A program made the position numbers and the translations under genes. From Dipetalonema caudispina (Eukaryota; Nematoda; Chromadorea; Rhabditida; Onchocercidae), in the NCBI GenBank assembly GCA_013365325.1, contig JABVXV010000063.1:62001-126000 (forward strand): 64,000 bases of DNA, in the 5' to 3' direction. Below are positions 39,801 through 52,200 of the stretch, one piece after another. Within the stretch, counting starts at the first letter, position 1, and each line of letters starts with the position of its first letter. The notes beneath the pieces are model-generated. The model was not told the origin of the DNA and made no database searches. It worked only from the letters and a program-made list of their open reading frames with translations.

Positions 39801-42800
39801 TGATATAAAGAATAAATGGAAAGCAGGCAACATGCAAACAGCCGATATCAAAGAAATGAAGAACGATCTGAAGGAACTGCAGAATTGTCCTGGAGTCAAA
39901 GAGCGCTTCCAGGAGATAACAGAGACCGAACAAAAAGTCGCTAAACAGTGGGACAGCAGTGAACTCAATACTTCAGGTTCGTATTTCGTATAGCAGTTCT
40001 TAAGGCGCAGAATTGAAATTACCATCTTTGTAAGTTATATTGATTTATAGAACAAAGTTTATTTTAACTTAATAATTTCCACAAAATCCTTGATTCGAAT
40101 AATCAGTCAAATTCCCTGTTTTATCTGCAGAAATTATAAGGTCATGATCTTCCTGTCATGGTGTTCCATGTGAGGTAAATCAAGTTGATTAAAAGTATCA
40201 CCGATTAAATTTTTCTCAATTTCATATTTTTTCTAATATTATTGCATTTGTCATAATCAAAATTCGAATTCAGGAGTAGCTGATGCTCGCAAATCATTTT
40301 TGGAAGGTTCAGCTTTTCAATCTGGACCGATTGAAAAAACTGCTATTGAACTTGAAGAACTTGAGTTTAAAAGTTCATGCTTTTTTTAACTCCCGATTTT
40401 TTAATTTTCTTAAAAAAAATTCTAGTATTTAACGTGCTTGAACAAGCATTTCTATACTTCTTTAAAAAATGAACATTATGAAACTTCAGCCGCCTTCTAC
40501 ATCTGCACTTAAGTTTCCTGAATCTGATGATTTGTTTTAATAGCTACAAACTTTAGTGAATATAGATCTGAAGGTAAAATTTTGCAAGACATGAAACTTT
40601 GAAGCTTAAATTTCATCCTTCCTGAAGTGGCTTTCAAGAATAGAGCAAAGCTTTTCATGTTATTTCCAGACATCATGCTAATTTTCTAATCATTAAAATT
40701 ACCGTAGAAAGTTTTTTCTTCATTTCTCTGAAAAAAGTTTAAATTGATTTCATTAAATTGATAAAATTTGTTTGCAGAGCTTCAAGATTTCAAAGAACGT
40801 TTTGAAAAAGGTGAAGGAAACATCCAAGTTCAAAAAGTTGAGATTGATGTACATGCTGGAGACCTCAGTGGAATTAAATCAACGTTTGAAAAAGTAATTA
40901 GCTTTGTTTACAATCATTAAAGTTGTACCATAATCTTCGAACGGGATTCTAAATAAAAATTCTTGCTTAACAAAAAAGAATTAAACAGTTAAATACAATT
41001 GAATGAAAAATTATTTTAGAAATAAAGCAACGAACATTTCAGGGGGAAGATAATTTGGAAATGACTCCAGAAGAAAGAGCAGAATTGAAAAAGAAACAAA
41101 TTGAAGAAGAGTTCTTAAGGTACAAGCTTGTTAGACGAGCAGCTGCCCAGAGAGAATCCGCCAAAGAAGTGCATCAATTATCTTTTTTTTCTTATTTACC
41201 AAATTTAAATTTTAAAAAAACGATCTTTTTCCAAGCACAACAGAACAAAAAAAGTTAGGAAGTGAAGACCAAAGAAATATTGTCTCATTTGAAATTTTAT
41301 TATTCATTTCTATTTACTCATTTATATTGAGAAAAATTGCACTAAAATCTGACTGCTAATTTTTTTAAGACCTATCATTACTGCCGTATTATTGCGGGTG
41401 AAAAGTTCCGATTAAGAAGATACTATCTCAGTTTTGGCCATCATTTTTACTCTTCATGGTAGTTATTCTTCTTAAATTACGTAGGAGTCTGACGATGTCG
41501 GAATTGAAGCTGGAGCAGAGATTCAGGTTGAAGCGATCAAAAATCGTTTTGAAAAAGGTGATTATTCCTCCAGAAATGAACATGAAGGTTTGTTCTTTTT
41601 GGTTGATAACGCCATTGATGATCTCCAGGTGCTTATGCGATATCGTTTATGATATAAAAATGAGGTTGGAAATTTTCAGACAAACAACTGGATGTGGAAA
41701 TTAAAATGGCTGGTAAAGCTAGACAGAAATTTCAACAAATCGATGCTGAAGGTGCTCAAACAACTGCTCCTGGAAATCGGGTGGGGATTAATATTTCATT
41801 ACGTTAATTATTCAAATATTTTATTTTAGTTATTAAAAATATTCCGAACAGTTAAATTAAAAAACCCAAATTAAGTTTCAAATATTTTGGAATTAATTTT
41901 TATATTTATTAGTGTTTTTTTTAGCAAGAAAAGCATGTAAGCAAATGGAATAAAAAAGAAGGCGCAATTCCGGAACCAGTGAACAGGAGAGTGGTCGATG
42001 ATGAAGGTCTGTTAACAATGGAGAAACGTTGTAAATAATTGTTCTTCTTTTTTCAAAATTATAGAAAGATTTAATTTACTTACGTAACTTTTTGTTGAAG
42101 TGATTTTTCAATGTACACTTTCACACCGAACTACTGAGCTTTCTTGAGCTAAATTTCGAGGAATGCCCATTCTGGAAATTGAGAGGTCAGCAGATAAATC
42201 TTTAACCTTAATGATTTCTGCCAAATCATTCTATAAGTGAATCATATCGATTGCACGCCGGAGTGAAGGAAAAGGTTGTTTTTTCTATATCGTTTTGTGG
42301 TTACCTTAATTCTTGTATATTCTCTAAAAGTAATCAGTTACAGAAAATGAAATAGAAGATGATGATGCTTATGATGTTAAAAATCTCATGCAAAAGTTCA
42401 CAAATATTGGTAAAGAAGAAGAAACGAAGATAAAACACGAAAGACCGAGCGATTTAGATGAAATTAAGGTATTCGTAGGGTGAAATCTTTTGATACACCT
42501 TGACAAATTGCACCTTTACATTCACAAGTTCATTTTTCAAATCTGAATTTTGGGCAAGCTATTTTGTAGACACAGAGTATATATTTCTCAACCAAAGACT
42601 TTCTAGATAGCTGCGCGTAATCTGAAAGAACAGTTCGAAAAAGTTGGAATGGAATTTGAAAACGAAACAGCAGAGGAAAAGCGCAGACAGCTTGAAGAAG
42701 AATTTGAACGATTGAGGCGTAACTTGATTTTTATGTTTTTTTCAAGAAATTGAATTTTGCAACTTTTAAAAAAAAGACTCTTTAGATCTAATTATCTCAT

Positions 42801-45800
42801 GCAGCAAGTATGCTGTGGAATTTAGTAAACGAAATCTTAATGGATTCAAGGTGAAAAAGAAGAAGCAGCTGCTGTTCGTGAAGAAACCCCCGAAGAAGAC
42901 AAATTTCCTGAAAGAGAAGAAATTCATGTCGCTGCTGACCACGCCTCAAAAATGGCTGCGAAGTGGGAAAAAATTCAGAAAAAGGAGGCTAAAAAAGCGG
43001 AAAAGAGTCGAATGCCTGCAAAAAATGCCACACAAACGGTTAGTCTAATAATTATTAGGCAATAAGCATCATTATTTTTTTCTGACGATTACTTACTTCT
43101 GCGGGTAATACAGGTATTTCAGTTATCCGCGACTCCTTATTCCCTGTTTGTTATGTGGACAATTTTTTACTACTTTTAGTCCATGATTTTGCAACTATGT
43201 CATGAAAAATTATAACTGTAACAGCTGATTTTTGAAAATAATTTAAGTCATCTCTTTGTAATTTGAATCTAAAGAAGAGATATATTTTCTCCAAATTTTG
43301 AAAACTCTTAATTTAATTAATATAGATATTTCATAGTAGTTGAGAAATATTTCAAAGTAAAAGATGAAGCAATCATCAAAATGAACAACTGAAATTTTAG
43401 AAGTGAAGTTTATATTAAATGAATAAATCAGTTGAGTTTTAAAGTTGAATAATACGTTTAAATAGATGTAGTATGACGAACATTTTGCAGGAAAAGTAAA
43501 ACATGCAGAAGAAACACGTTGTTAAGTAAGCACATCATGTTTTAATGTTTTATTGCGTACTGAAAAGTCATCTTTTTCATGATTCAAAATTGTTTTAATC
43601 ATTTGCTCTATTTATTTTTGAAGTAAAAATATTTGAAACAGAACGATTCGTACACATGAAAATGGAACAAATTACAGTTTTTCGCATGCCTTTTATTCAT
43701 AAGTTTTCAGCTAATAAAAAGCTCATTTGGAATTTATTTGTGTGAGCTAATTTAACTGCGATTTCTTCTAAAAAATATGCTTTCACTAACAGTGTTTAAA
43801 CATTTTAAACCTCTTTCTTTACCGTCGTTTGATCATCTAACTCATCGCTCCTTCCGGTGATATTGTCGGTGGTAATGTCATTGTGCATGTAGTTGGGCTT
43901 ATACTGACATCTCTAAAAAAGGTTTGCAGTGCTAGTTCTGAAATCATTCATTTATGGTATTTGTAGGTGTGTTTATTGTCGGTGATTTGTACATTGATAG
44001 AGGAATAGGAAGTGATTTAAAAATGAATAAATTCTGCGAATTGACATTTTGATGTGCTCCTTTTTTAATTAACATGAAGTAATAAATGCTGTGTTTCTTT
44101 TTTGTAACCAATGCATGAATTTACTATCACTTCAGATTTGGAATGTCAGCATGGTATCTTCTCCATTGTGCAATTGCTGCGGTAAGGCTGTGTATCTTGC
44201 AGAGCGTTTGCAGTGTTTCTCACAAATATATCACCTGAGATGTTTTCGATGTAAGCACTGCGGTCTACATTTAAGGTAAAAATTGAATTTTACTTCCAAA
44301 AAATGAAGCAATGATGACAAAGTTGTAGAGCATTAAGTCTCATTATTGAGTTTTTACCAATAACTAGTTTACTCAGATTTTTTATCTTTCTTCAGTAATG
44401 GCAATTAGAAGATATAATCTAAAGAAATTTGTTTGAAATATTTGCTCCCTACTGACTTCTATTAGAAAACCTTTTTTTTTCACACCAACTTTTTGTTTTA
44501 CCACATGAGTTGATTGTGATGGTGCTGATGGAAGCATATTTGGGTTTTAAATCGAGTTTCATTAGAGACGACAAAACCGCCTGATAGTTTACTGAGTTTC
44601 CGCTCTTTAATTGCGCACTTGTTTCGCTTGAGAGCGCAGATGACTAAAATCCATTTCATCCAGCTGCTAGTCAGCTATTGTTGGCTTGGATCACTAAATA
44701 TTTTGAGGTTAGATTATCACTGTAGATTGAGTGCAGTGCAACGCATTTAGGTCGCTTGATGGAGATTTGTAAAACATTCCGAATATCAGTTTGCAAAAAA
44801 AAAAAGAAAAAAAAAAAACATGAAAGTAGACGATACTGCGTGATATTTCATAGCCGAAATATTAGAGAATTCTAAGAAAGTTGAGCGCATTTGTTAGAAT
44901 GCAGTGTGACAATGAAAAATTACCAGTACAAGTTAAGTTAATTCGAGCTTTTCGACATTTTCCGGAACTCTATTTGGCTTGGATTATAATAGTTGGACTA
45001 ACACTCAAGCTAAGCCAAAAAAAGCTATGGACTCCCAAATTCGCTTATTCCTGTAGATATTTCTGTGAAGATCTGATTTTAAACTTCCGTATCTTAAAAA
45101 GCACAGAGTTTTTCTTTTTATATTTTTTACGTGATTTGAATTGCTACCAAAATGTTCAGGGTGATTAAGTCAAAGGAGTTATGAAAAGTTCATTGTGGTT
45201 GATATTTGCGGTGGATATCTTTGAATTCCCTTGACTGGAAAGATATTTACTTACATTTTTCTTCATGTTTCCTACATATTTCGTCAATTAAACGATCACA
45301 AATTTACTGACGGGCAGTAAATCATTTGTATCCAAAGTTGAAATTTTTAAAAAAACTCTCACGAATGTGAAAATTATCAAAGGAAAGAGTCAAGTGTTAC
45401 CAATGTATAAACGGTGTATACCACGTATAAACAGCAAAGTGTCTCCAAGTTTTTTCTCCAAATCGCTTATTTAATGTTGCCGTAACTTTGGGAATATATC
45501 ATTTTCTTTCTAATTTCAATTTTAATTCTAAACACTTCATCAGCTCTTTGATTCTGCTAACAAATCCTTTTTTAGTGGAATCAAAGAGCTGATTAAGTGT
45601 TTAGATGTGTAATGAAAATAATCTAACAATAATAAGATGGCTTGCAAATTTTTTTTTTCTTGAGATGTACCACCGTATCAGGTAGGCTGCATGCATTTGC
45701 AACAGCGGCGGTGTATTGCTGATTTTTCTCTAAATCAGATGGCACTTATGATTTACCGTAGTGGCTGATCACTTCTGTACGTTTATTACTTTAAAGGGAA

Positions 45801-46050
45801 TTTTGATAGAGTTGAGTGATATAAATTGTTGGAAATTGCTTTTAACTTGCATGAAATGGAATTAAAAAGTGCAGGAAAACTGTTCATCGCTTTTTTCTCA
45901 AATTTGCTTGATTCAGACACCTTTAGAGTGGAAAATTGCCAGCGATCAACAGATGGCAGTATTTTCTGCGAGACACATTTTCGTCGCCTGTTTGTTGCTC
46001 AGAATTCATATGTTTTCCGACACAATCAGCAGTTTGTGATAACAAACTGA
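33815..46050 (+). CDS. Two-LIM, FEKG-repeat cytoskeletal protein (EPLIN/MICAL-like LIMs)
   Basis: Exons: 33815-33937 (ATG 33818), 34819-34933, 35200-35276, 35562-35807, 35978-36117, 36356-36462, 36592-36675, 38981-39137, 39528-39645, 39796-39976, 40274-40372, 40778-40893, 41043-41168, 41485-41587, 41680-41780, 41925-42006, 42344-42468, 42607-42718, 42851-43038, 44136-44275, about 45914-46050; near 890 residues. LIM 1 (ECAVCLKTVYPVERIFAN, HTQCFKCVKC, LMCKVHY) is very like EPLIN/LIMA1. LIM 2 (LCNCCGKAVYLAERL, HLRCFRCKHC, IFCETHF) is EPLIN/MICAL-like. Between them lies an acidic, coiled-coil-prone region with repeats such as FKERFEKGE, IKSTFEKGE, IKNRFEKGD and LKEQFEKVG. By family likeness an actin-associated scaffold is expected. 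Phases agree through exon 20; the last exon is off by one and needs a micro-exon. Exon 6 ends at a GC donor. An upstream 5' exon is possible. Confidence 0.88.
36676..38980 (+). other. 2.3 kb intron of the LIM gene
   Basis: Largest intron of the gene. Holds a 21-base T run (38213-38233) and, at 37093-37248, a cluster of short mutually complementary segments described under findings. No coding exon recognised. Confidence 0.6.
38213..38233. repeat. Poly(T), 21 bases
   Basis: Homopolymer in the large LIM-gene intron. Confidence 0.85.
44793..44818. repeat. Poly(A) tract with one G
   Basis: About 26 bases, A with a single interrupting G, in the last recognised LIM-gene intron. Confidence 0.8.
45527..45605. 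ncRNA. 28-bp near-perfect hairpin in LIM-gene intron
   Basis: Arms 45527-45554 and 45578-45605 are complementary at 27 of 28 positions (one C/T mismatch, 45538 against 45594) around a 23-base loop. The length suits a microRNA-like precursor; the near-perfect pairing would also suit a small palindromic element. It sits between the exons of LIM 2. I recognise no known microRNA seed in either arm. Transcription from either strand would fold. Confidence 0.5.
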
Positions 46051-46948
46051 TTGCTTGGTCAGCGGTGCTATCATATTGTGCTAAACGAATGCAGCTATAC
46101 TTCAGGGAATAATCTTTTTATATTGTAAAGGTTATTTGTAATGTATAAAAGCTTTTTCAGTTTGATAATAGATATTAAATTTACTTATTCTATTTTCCTT
46201 AGACTTGTCATCTACTATTGTTCGAAATCTATTCTCATCTTTAAAACTGTCCTTTAATTACTACATAAGATCCTTTCCTCCATCTGGTAAATTGATTACG
46301 TTATTATAAGAATGAATGTATATTCAACGATTATCGTAACTCTGAAATTCATCAAAAGATAAATTGTATAACTTACTGTGTGGTAAATCTAATTGTGAAT
46401 TATCGAAATTCAAAACAAATATCTTCATAATAAAACCTCGGGAATTAATAGAGTTATGGGGACAAATTCGAATTTGATGGAAATTTTTTTCAATTAGTTT
46501 AACACAGTGTCACAATTTATCTAAGCAAGCTTTTGTTGCTGAATCAAGCTGCATGAAACAAGTAAAGTTATGTTACTGCAGGAGTGTTGAGGAAGGTTTA
46601 TAAGTGTAATAATCTTCATTTCAGGTACTGATTGTATTTGTCTCCATAGGTTGTTTGAAGGTGATAGGTGTGTTCAAAATAAACTGTTTTTGAACAGTGT
46701 TTGGAACGATGCATCCAATTCTGATCACTAATGATTGTAACAGTTTTGAAACTTCTTATATCATAAGCATGGAGAATTTGCAAAAATTAGTAGTTTTTTT
46801 TTTTTCAAGAAGAGATTTCCACAAAAGACACTACAGCCAACATTTCATGCATTTACAAAAGCTTTACTCAAGCCCTGCTGAACATTAAAATTGTACCATC
46901 AGTAAACAAGGAGCATGTTGACAATTTCCGAAAACGATGTTAATACAA
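46051..46948. other. Gap between convergent LIM and Cys-rich genes
   Basis: Contains the 3' end of the LIM gene, with an AATAAA-like signal near 46429, and that of the minus-strand gene. Nothing else recognised. Confidence 0.5.
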
Positions 46949-49206
46949 TTAATTCTGCGCGCTATTATGCCTAACCAAAATGCCGTTCGCCTTGCGTACT
47001 CTATTATCGCGTATTAATTCTTGTGACATCGCAACTATCTCGTCTTCAATGCCTTCTCTGCAAATTTCAAAAATAAGTGCAAAATTAAAACATGAAAACA
47101 ATAATTTATTGCTAACTACTTTCATATGCAAAAAATCTATTTCAAGGAAGTCTGCAGTATTTCATTATCTTACACAAGAAATCCTTCATTCTCTTGTAAC
47201 CTTTTAGGTTAGAGAACTTCACAAATACCGCAGTCACTGGTATCGTAAATATTATTACTAAACTCGAAAATTTTAAATTAAATCCGAACTAAATCATATT
47301 CAGTTTTATTTTCAATTAAGACTTGAAATCAAAGTTTTTGGCTGAGAAATAAAAAACTAATTGCAAAAATGGTTGATACAGGCTTGAATTAACAGTGATA
47401 ATTCCTCGATGAAGCCTCCTACCATTGTTATGACAGCTAATAACTTCATCTGAACTTCGTTTTCAACTATGGAGTGGCGTAATAATTTGCAAAGTAGAAT
47501 TTATGAATTAAAGCTTGATAATTCTCAAATTGTACATGTGACTCTAGAATTGAATCACTACATTCTTTGCTGTTTGGTATTATAACAGATTTCCCACGAT
47601 AATCTTTCCTGATGTTTCTCATCACAATCGCGAAAGGGCTAGTTTTTTCTTATTATTATTGACTAGTTCAACACGTGTCTTCGCTTCACTTTAAAAGTCA
47701 ATCCGGGCCCGGTTACTTGAGATTTTCGGTTTTTTCGACGTAAGATATGATCTAAAGTTTAAGAGGCTCGACTTATTGTTCTTATTAATCAATATTCCCT
47801 TCGATCCTATGAAATATTTGGCTCATCTGTACAATTCGTTACTTTTTCTATTTTCCTTCCCGCTCTTCAGGTGAATTGGATAGTCTGCATACGGAAGTGA
47901 CCGACCGACTTTCCGTGACCTATTTCTTAATACTTCATTTGTTTTTTTTTTTTCAAGAACTATAGTCATTCTACATACTCGACTTTTGCTGGATTTTTAG
48001 AGAGATTGATTTAAAAGGTCGGAAACACTGTATGCTTTTCCGATTATTAGATGACATTTTCCAAACAAACATCAAAGGATATAATGATCCAAGCAAATTA
48101 CATTGCTGCTCATTCCCTAAAGGAGTTTATATTCCAGGATCAACAGAAGGTAAGCAGATACAAGGTAGGTTCCTCCTCCATACTTCAGCAACGTCGTCTA
48201 GACAGGAGCACTTTACAAATGAGTTTTATTTACTTTTGTTGAACATAGGTAGTGATGACTTACATGCAACTCAGTACAGAAGTTTTCCTCTGTTCAGTTT
48301 GATACCCTAGCGATGGTTTACAGGTGTTAATCATTCAATATAGAGAGAATAAATATATATCGCAAAAGTACTAGGTCACTATTATCAGAAGACTCAAAGA
48401 AATAAGTGGGAATTATAATTGTTTGTGGATCAAACAACAGTTCAAAAGTTGAATTTTCAACCGTAAAGACCTGCAACTATCAAATACTTCTTATTATGGT
48501 TTTCGAAAAATTTATTTTCAATTCCTTTGAGATTATGGATCAAGGATGTTGTCCGTCATTGAAAAATCGGAATTTATTCCTTTCCAAGAGTGTATATTAC
48601 GAAAGCTTTCGCAATTTACTCCGGAAAAGTTGTAAATACAAATAGTGTTGAAAATAAATTTTTTTTTTCAAAAAGGTCTTCTTGTGCATAACATGCCTAA
48701 TTAAAACACCTTTGAACAACATCAAAGCTACAGCTTCGACTCTAACGGCGATTCAGACAAGTATATTATTTGAGATTAAGCGTACCTGAAATGAAATGAA
48801 CGCAGCGCGAATGGATTCTGCGGATATGCATTGTGCACGACCGCGGTAACATTGTGATAATCAGGACAGTCCAATGATGCTACATCGAGACAACAAAAGT
48901 AATCCACCTGATTGTGCCAACAGCATACCGTCGCTGCATTAGGCTTCAAACTACATGATAAGAGGATGATAGTTTTGGAAATTTTCACATATTGCTAAGG
49001 ATAACATAAACTTTTGAATTAACCTGATCCGGTAAAGCATTTACGCAAAGACTGTTTTGATGAGGAAGACATTTGCGTGGTTGTCCATCGGGACGATACA
49101 TGGGTCTAGAACCAACGGGACATGGTGCTATGTTTCGTCTTTCCAATACATTACTTACGACCAATGTAAACGCTAAATTTACTTGAATTATTACGTACGT
49201 AATCAT
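46949..49206 (-). CDS. Small secreted Cys-rich protein, nematode type
   Basis: Start Met at 49206 opens a clear signal peptide (MITYVIIQVNLAFTLVVSN). Then comes a Cys-rich module: APCPVGSRPMYRPDGQPRKC and LCVNALPDQ in exon 1 (49206-49024), and TVCCWHNQVDYFCCLD and LDCPDY in exon 2 (to 48786). The CPxGS...DGQPxxC...CC spacing resembles lustrin-like repeats common in nematode secreted proteins. A final exon at 47057-46949 (EGIEDEIVAMSQELIRDN to stop) matches exon 2 in phase across a 1.7 kb intron. The exon 1/2 junction is unresolved: the natural 61-base intron breaks the frame, whereas a 29-base GT-AG intron (49023-48995) keeps it, giving 166 residues. Function unknown. Confidence 0.6.
47468..47645 (-). 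pseudogene. Coding-like block in two frames inside the Cys-rich gene intron
   Basis: A minus-strand frame (about 47645-47468) contains MRNIRKDYRGKSVII, SKECSDSILESHVQFENY and HKFYFANYYATP before a stop. A second frame overlaps its end and continues to about 47370 with HSIVENEVQMKLLAVITM and GGFIEELSLLIQA. Both read like real protein and abut with a one-base phase shift, as in a frameshifted exon. Not recognised; no phase-compatible splice sites link them to the flanking gene. Confidence 0.3.
48001..48149 (+). CDS. Candidate orphan internal exon
   Basis: Bounded by GGATTTTTAG and GTAAGC, this plus-strand segment is open throughout and reads IDLKGRKHCMLFRLL, then IKGYNDPSKLHCC and FPKGVYIPGSTEG. 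Composition is protein-like, with three Cys. It lies in an intron of the opposite-strand Cys-rich gene. No partner exon was identified, and I do not recognise the sequence. Confidence 0.35.
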
Positions 49207-52200
49207 TTCAATGGCAACTAAATCCGAAAACATGGGTTGCATAATTAAATGAATAGCATCCATAAAATATTTAAACGGTTTGAAACAATTCATAAGTTTG
49301 AAATCACTTTAATAGTTAAAGGGTTTTACTACTGATTTGCTGAAATGAGGACGTAAGCACAAACTCTCAAAGGACATATAAATAAGGAAGGATTTAAAAT
49401 CAGTAAAGCTAGTGGAGGACAATTTCCTTCTTCATTAAAAAGGGACAGAAAGTGTATTAATGTTTTCCTTACCTGCCAATAAAAGAAAGATGCACCGAGC
49501 AGGCATCGTATTGTTCGATCTTTGTATTATTTCTACTACGTATTCAATATATCTCCAATATAGGACATTCATTAAAAGGGTGAAGTGATACGACACAAGC
49601 TGCAATAACCATCCTACACAATTTTCCGAACTGATTTTATCACTGTAGTCACTTTACATCCATGTCTCCAACATAGATACACATACGCATTCAACCGAAT
49701 AAAGAGAAATCGTCGAAAATCTTTCACTTGAACCACCGACACTTCATTCAATTATTTAAAAAAGAATCCTGTACAGCATATAGTTCCACTTAATATTATA
49801 GGTAGTTGGAAATACTACTAAATGACTGGAATATATGATAGATCTTTGCTTCCTAAATATTTTCCACCAAAAATTTGAATTTTTGTTTATTAAAAGACTA
49901 AATAGAACAGTAAGATAAGACTCGTTAAATTGTTTAAAACGAGACAATCTATGCATCACAAAGGAAATTTCAATGTAGTTTTAGTTTTTATTAACGCTTT
50001 CAATTCACTCCTAACTGATAAAATCTAATTATATTTTAATGTTTTGACTTCATGGGTTTTACTGTGAAGCCGACTTGTAGAATTTACAGGATAGAATATG
50101 ATATTGAACAAAAGAGATCGTTATAGCAAATGAAACAAAACATAAGTTCCCCACAAATTAACTAAAGACGAAAGATTCGAAATTAATTTTAAGTGCTGAA
50201 GAATCAAAATCAAAAGTTGAATGATACGTACACTAGCGCAAGAATCTTAATAAAGGATATATTTGAATATTTCAGGAAAGAATAAGCTAACAAAGGGAGA
50301 AAAAGAAATAAATAGAGCACTTTCTAGAAGGATGTTAGAAAAACAAACAAGCAAAAAAAAGGTATCAGGACAAGGGAAGGTAAACAGGCGCTATATTAGT
50401 CTTAAATAATCGGTGACGAGGTCTTACTGAAATTTGTTGAAGTAGGCAAAAAAGACAGAAGAAAATCATGGTTAAATGAATGGTTAAATTCAAAATACTT
50501 ATTACATCAACAGCATGTTTATCTAGAGTTCGTTGCTTGAAATAATGCGGGAAGAAAATGGGATACATAATCACATTGTTAATGAAAACTATCTAATCAA
50601 TAGACTGAAAGTTATGATCAGCGCTCATTTCCCTAAACATTATCAGTGTTAGCAGTGATAAAACCAAAAATTGCTGAAGTAGCGATTTATCGTAAATTTC
50701 AGTCTCACTGAAGCTACTAGTTTTATTGACGAAAAAAGAGCTTTCACAGTAGGTAAGATAGCTGAAATTTAATAAAATTAAAAATTGCTTTAGTTGACAA
50801 ACTACTAGACTAGATTGCATCTTTGAAAATTAGCATGCATTAAGCGTTCATTCATTTCCAGTAGCATAGAGAAGGAATCTAAGAAAATCAAATTTAATTT
50901 ATTAAAAATAAAACAGCAATGTGAAAGTATAAGTCATGAACAGTATTTTTAGTACTAATATTCGAAATTCCGCCAACAGAGTATATTATTACAAATAAAA
51001 ATGCCGTATTATGCTGGAACTGGGACCTGCGGATGACGAATTTTGCAAATGCTACTCAAGAGCAAAAAATGGAAGCCTTGCAGTAGATAAGTTGAGCAGC
51101 AATTTTTCGTTCAGCATCTTCCATTCCACATCGAGTTACCTATTACCGAAATCATCAAAAGTATCTTCAAGGTCACGAGTTAATTTATGACGAACAATTT
51201 TAAAGTGATGCCAGTTCTCGTACAATTCAGCAATCAAAAACGAAAAGAAATTGATTTCGTACAGATATTTGCCGACTCAGAGGTTCTCAATTGAATGTCG
51301 GGAATAAGAATTTCAGGTAAAAGCTTTTTAAATTATTATTGTGATTATTTAGTAACGGTTAAGATGCAACAGATGATAAAAGCAACATTCGAATTCCCGA
51401 TACTGTATTTTCCCATCGAAACCAATTAAATAATATGTATATGACTCTTAAAAACTCTTTTTCAGTATCAATTAACTGCAAGAGAAAAAAATTACTGATA
51501 CGCTATCTGAATATTGTCGTAAGCATCACACAATCATCACTTTCATGTAATTCTGTCGCATCGACAACTACCTCAGCATCACTTATTACGAATGCTGATA
51601 AAACAACACCGATTGCGCATTCTTCAACGACTGATCGTTTTGCGGAATCACGGCTCAAATGTCGAGCATTCTTATAAAAACAAGCAATAACAAATGCTTA
51701 AGCGCCGCTCTGCTGAAGTATTGGTATTGTCGAAAGTGTAATTATGCAGGAGTTTGCTTAAGGTCATCAGCAAAATTATTAATCAGTTGCCCAAGTCATC
51801 ATTTTCAACATCTGAATCAGGATCACATAGAGTGTAAGTTCTTATTTCTTTTTTGACATCCTTATGTTTTTGTCTTACGACACTGTCAGATGCTTTTCTT
51901 GGTAAAGACGTTAAAACCTACTTATTTGTTGTGTACATTAATCTTTAAAGGAACAGTTACTTAATGCTGTTTGCTGTGATTGTTAAATTGGAGCAAGTTA
52001 ACGAGTTGCAGTTAACAGTTAACGAGTTGCAAATCTGTTATTAGAACCTTTGTCGACAAATAATTTATATGTTTATATTGCTTTTTACATATGAATCCCG
52101 ATACAAAAGTTTGTGGCAGATATAGCAAACTATTGTAACTAAGTCATCTCCTAACCCACTTTTTAGTGATCAGTGTAGTCAGCCGTTTGCTTTAGTAGGT

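Noticed and set aside
50365..50820. Minus-strand open frames with hydrophobic stretches
   Set aside because: Composition-driven; no splice support, no conserved motifs.
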